This document shows, piece after piece, positions 63,803 through 64,000 of a DNA stretch of 64,000 nucleotides. Both the position numbers and the translations under genes were made by a program. Within the stretch, counting starts at the first letter, position 1. Each line of letters starts with the position of its first letter. The stretch lies in contig JAUYQZ010000046.1 of the NCBI GenBank assembly GCA_030695415.1, positions 186,001 through 250,000 on the forward strand. The letters are read 5' to 3'. The notes below the pieces were generated by a model that was given only the letters and a program-made list of their open reading frames with translations, was not told the origin of the DNA and did not search any database. The DNA is from Hylemonella sp. Lineage in GTDB: Bacteria; Pseudomonadota; Gammaproteobacteria; Burkholderiales; Burkholderiaceae_C.

Positions 63803-64000
63803 CTAGGACCAGACCACCGATCGCATCGAGATCGAGGCCCCCTGAAAGCCTTCATTGAAAAAACGCACGCTCTCGCCGGCATGCACCGCACCGGCCGCAT
63901 ACAGCAGCGGCAGGTAGTGCTCGTGCGTAGGATGGGCCAGTCGGGCCGGTTCGCCGAAGTCCTGAAAGCGCTGCAATTCATCCAGCTGGCCCTGCGCGAT
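63803..64000 (-). CDS. ygiD: 4,5-DOPA extradiol dioxygenase-like protein (3' end only)
   Basis: The 66 visible C-terminal residues read IAQGQLDELQRFQDFG, EPARLAHPTHEHYLPLLYA and NEGFQGASISMRSVVWS before the stop. HPTHEHYLPLLYAAGA and the SMRSVVW ending are typical of the DODA/LigB (YgiD) class III extradiol dioxygenases. The EHYLP histidine is a known active-site region. The N-terminal part with the other metal ligands lies outside the window. About 100 bases before the chalcone isomerase-like start show no gene. Confidence 0.8.
   Translation of the reverse strand: MAQGQLDELQRFQDFGEPARLAHPTHEHYLPLLYAAGAVHAGESVRFFNEGFQGASISMRSVVWS

Overview
The window is a 64 kb piece of a high-GC betaproteobacterial chromosome, most likely Comamonadaceae (Polaromonas, Rhodoferax, Hydrogenophaga or Acidovorax relatives). 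I infer this from the phaC-phaA-phaB order, an E3 (lpdA) with its own lipoyl domain beside aceE-aceF, the gene order iscR-iscS-iscU-iscA-hscB-hscA-fdx, a Bug-family solute receptor, a gentisate cluster with a TRAP transporter, and short palindromic repeats of the kind common in this family. No integrase, transposase, phage gene, CRISPR array or rRNA operon was seen. One tRNA, tRNA-Val(CAC), is present.

Layout. 0-2.6 kb: end of a hemolysin III-like gene, an HDOD protein and a Bcr/CflA exporter. 2.6-4.0 kb: a small AT-richer island (a DUF2177 membrane protein and a PPOX-like stress protein) bracketed by two copies of the exporter's 3' end and holding a 10-G tract. 4.0-7.9 kb: phaB, phaA and phaC for polyhydroxybutyrate synthesis, with a REP-like element between phaA and phaC. 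7.9-15.3 kb: pgeF, then a gentisate module: GST-type isomerase, MarR regulator, gentisate 1,2-dioxygenase, fumarylpyruvate hydrolase-like protein and a complete TRAP transporter. 15.4-18.4 kb: DUF1566 protein, isochorismatase-like hydrolase, AcuI-type reductase and an NlpC/P60 peptidase. 18.5-23.7 kb: a two-partner secretion pair (TpsB and a 1157-residue beta-helix TpsA). 24.0-29.0 kb: DUF302 protein, exported alpha/beta hydrolase, a small exported protein, a decayed fragment of lpdA, a TPR-like lipoprotein and PBP1b.

29.2-38.5 kb: pyruvate dehydrogenase (aceE, aceF, lpdA) facing a FixL/FixJ-like two-component system across a control region with a perfect 20-bp palindrome. 38.6-44.1 kb: folD, an M3 oligopeptidase, a glutaredoxin-like protein, rpiA and pyrD. 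44.1-49.2 kb: a LysR regulator divergent from two tandem paralogous alpha/beta hydrolases and a Bug receptor, then a convergent FAD oxidoreductase. 49.2-57.9 kb: tRNA-Val, dnaQ, the isc iron-sulfur operon behind a recognisable IscR site, and uvrB. 58.0-64.0 kb: aromatic aminotransferase, a small unknown protein, a patatin-like phospholipase, a DUF6172-like protein, a DEAD-box helicase, a TauE/SafE permease, a chalcone isomerase-like protein and the end of a DODA-type dioxygenase.

Most of this is core metabolism: acetyl-CoA made by PDH can be stored as PHB, and aromatic acids can enter through gentisate to fumarate and pyruvate. The parts least explained by known systems are the tandem-hydrolase/Bug module, the TpsA with three beta-helix start modules, the bracketed AT-rich island, the lpdA fragment, and the palindromic elements around the PDH genes. 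None is proven novel from sequence alone.
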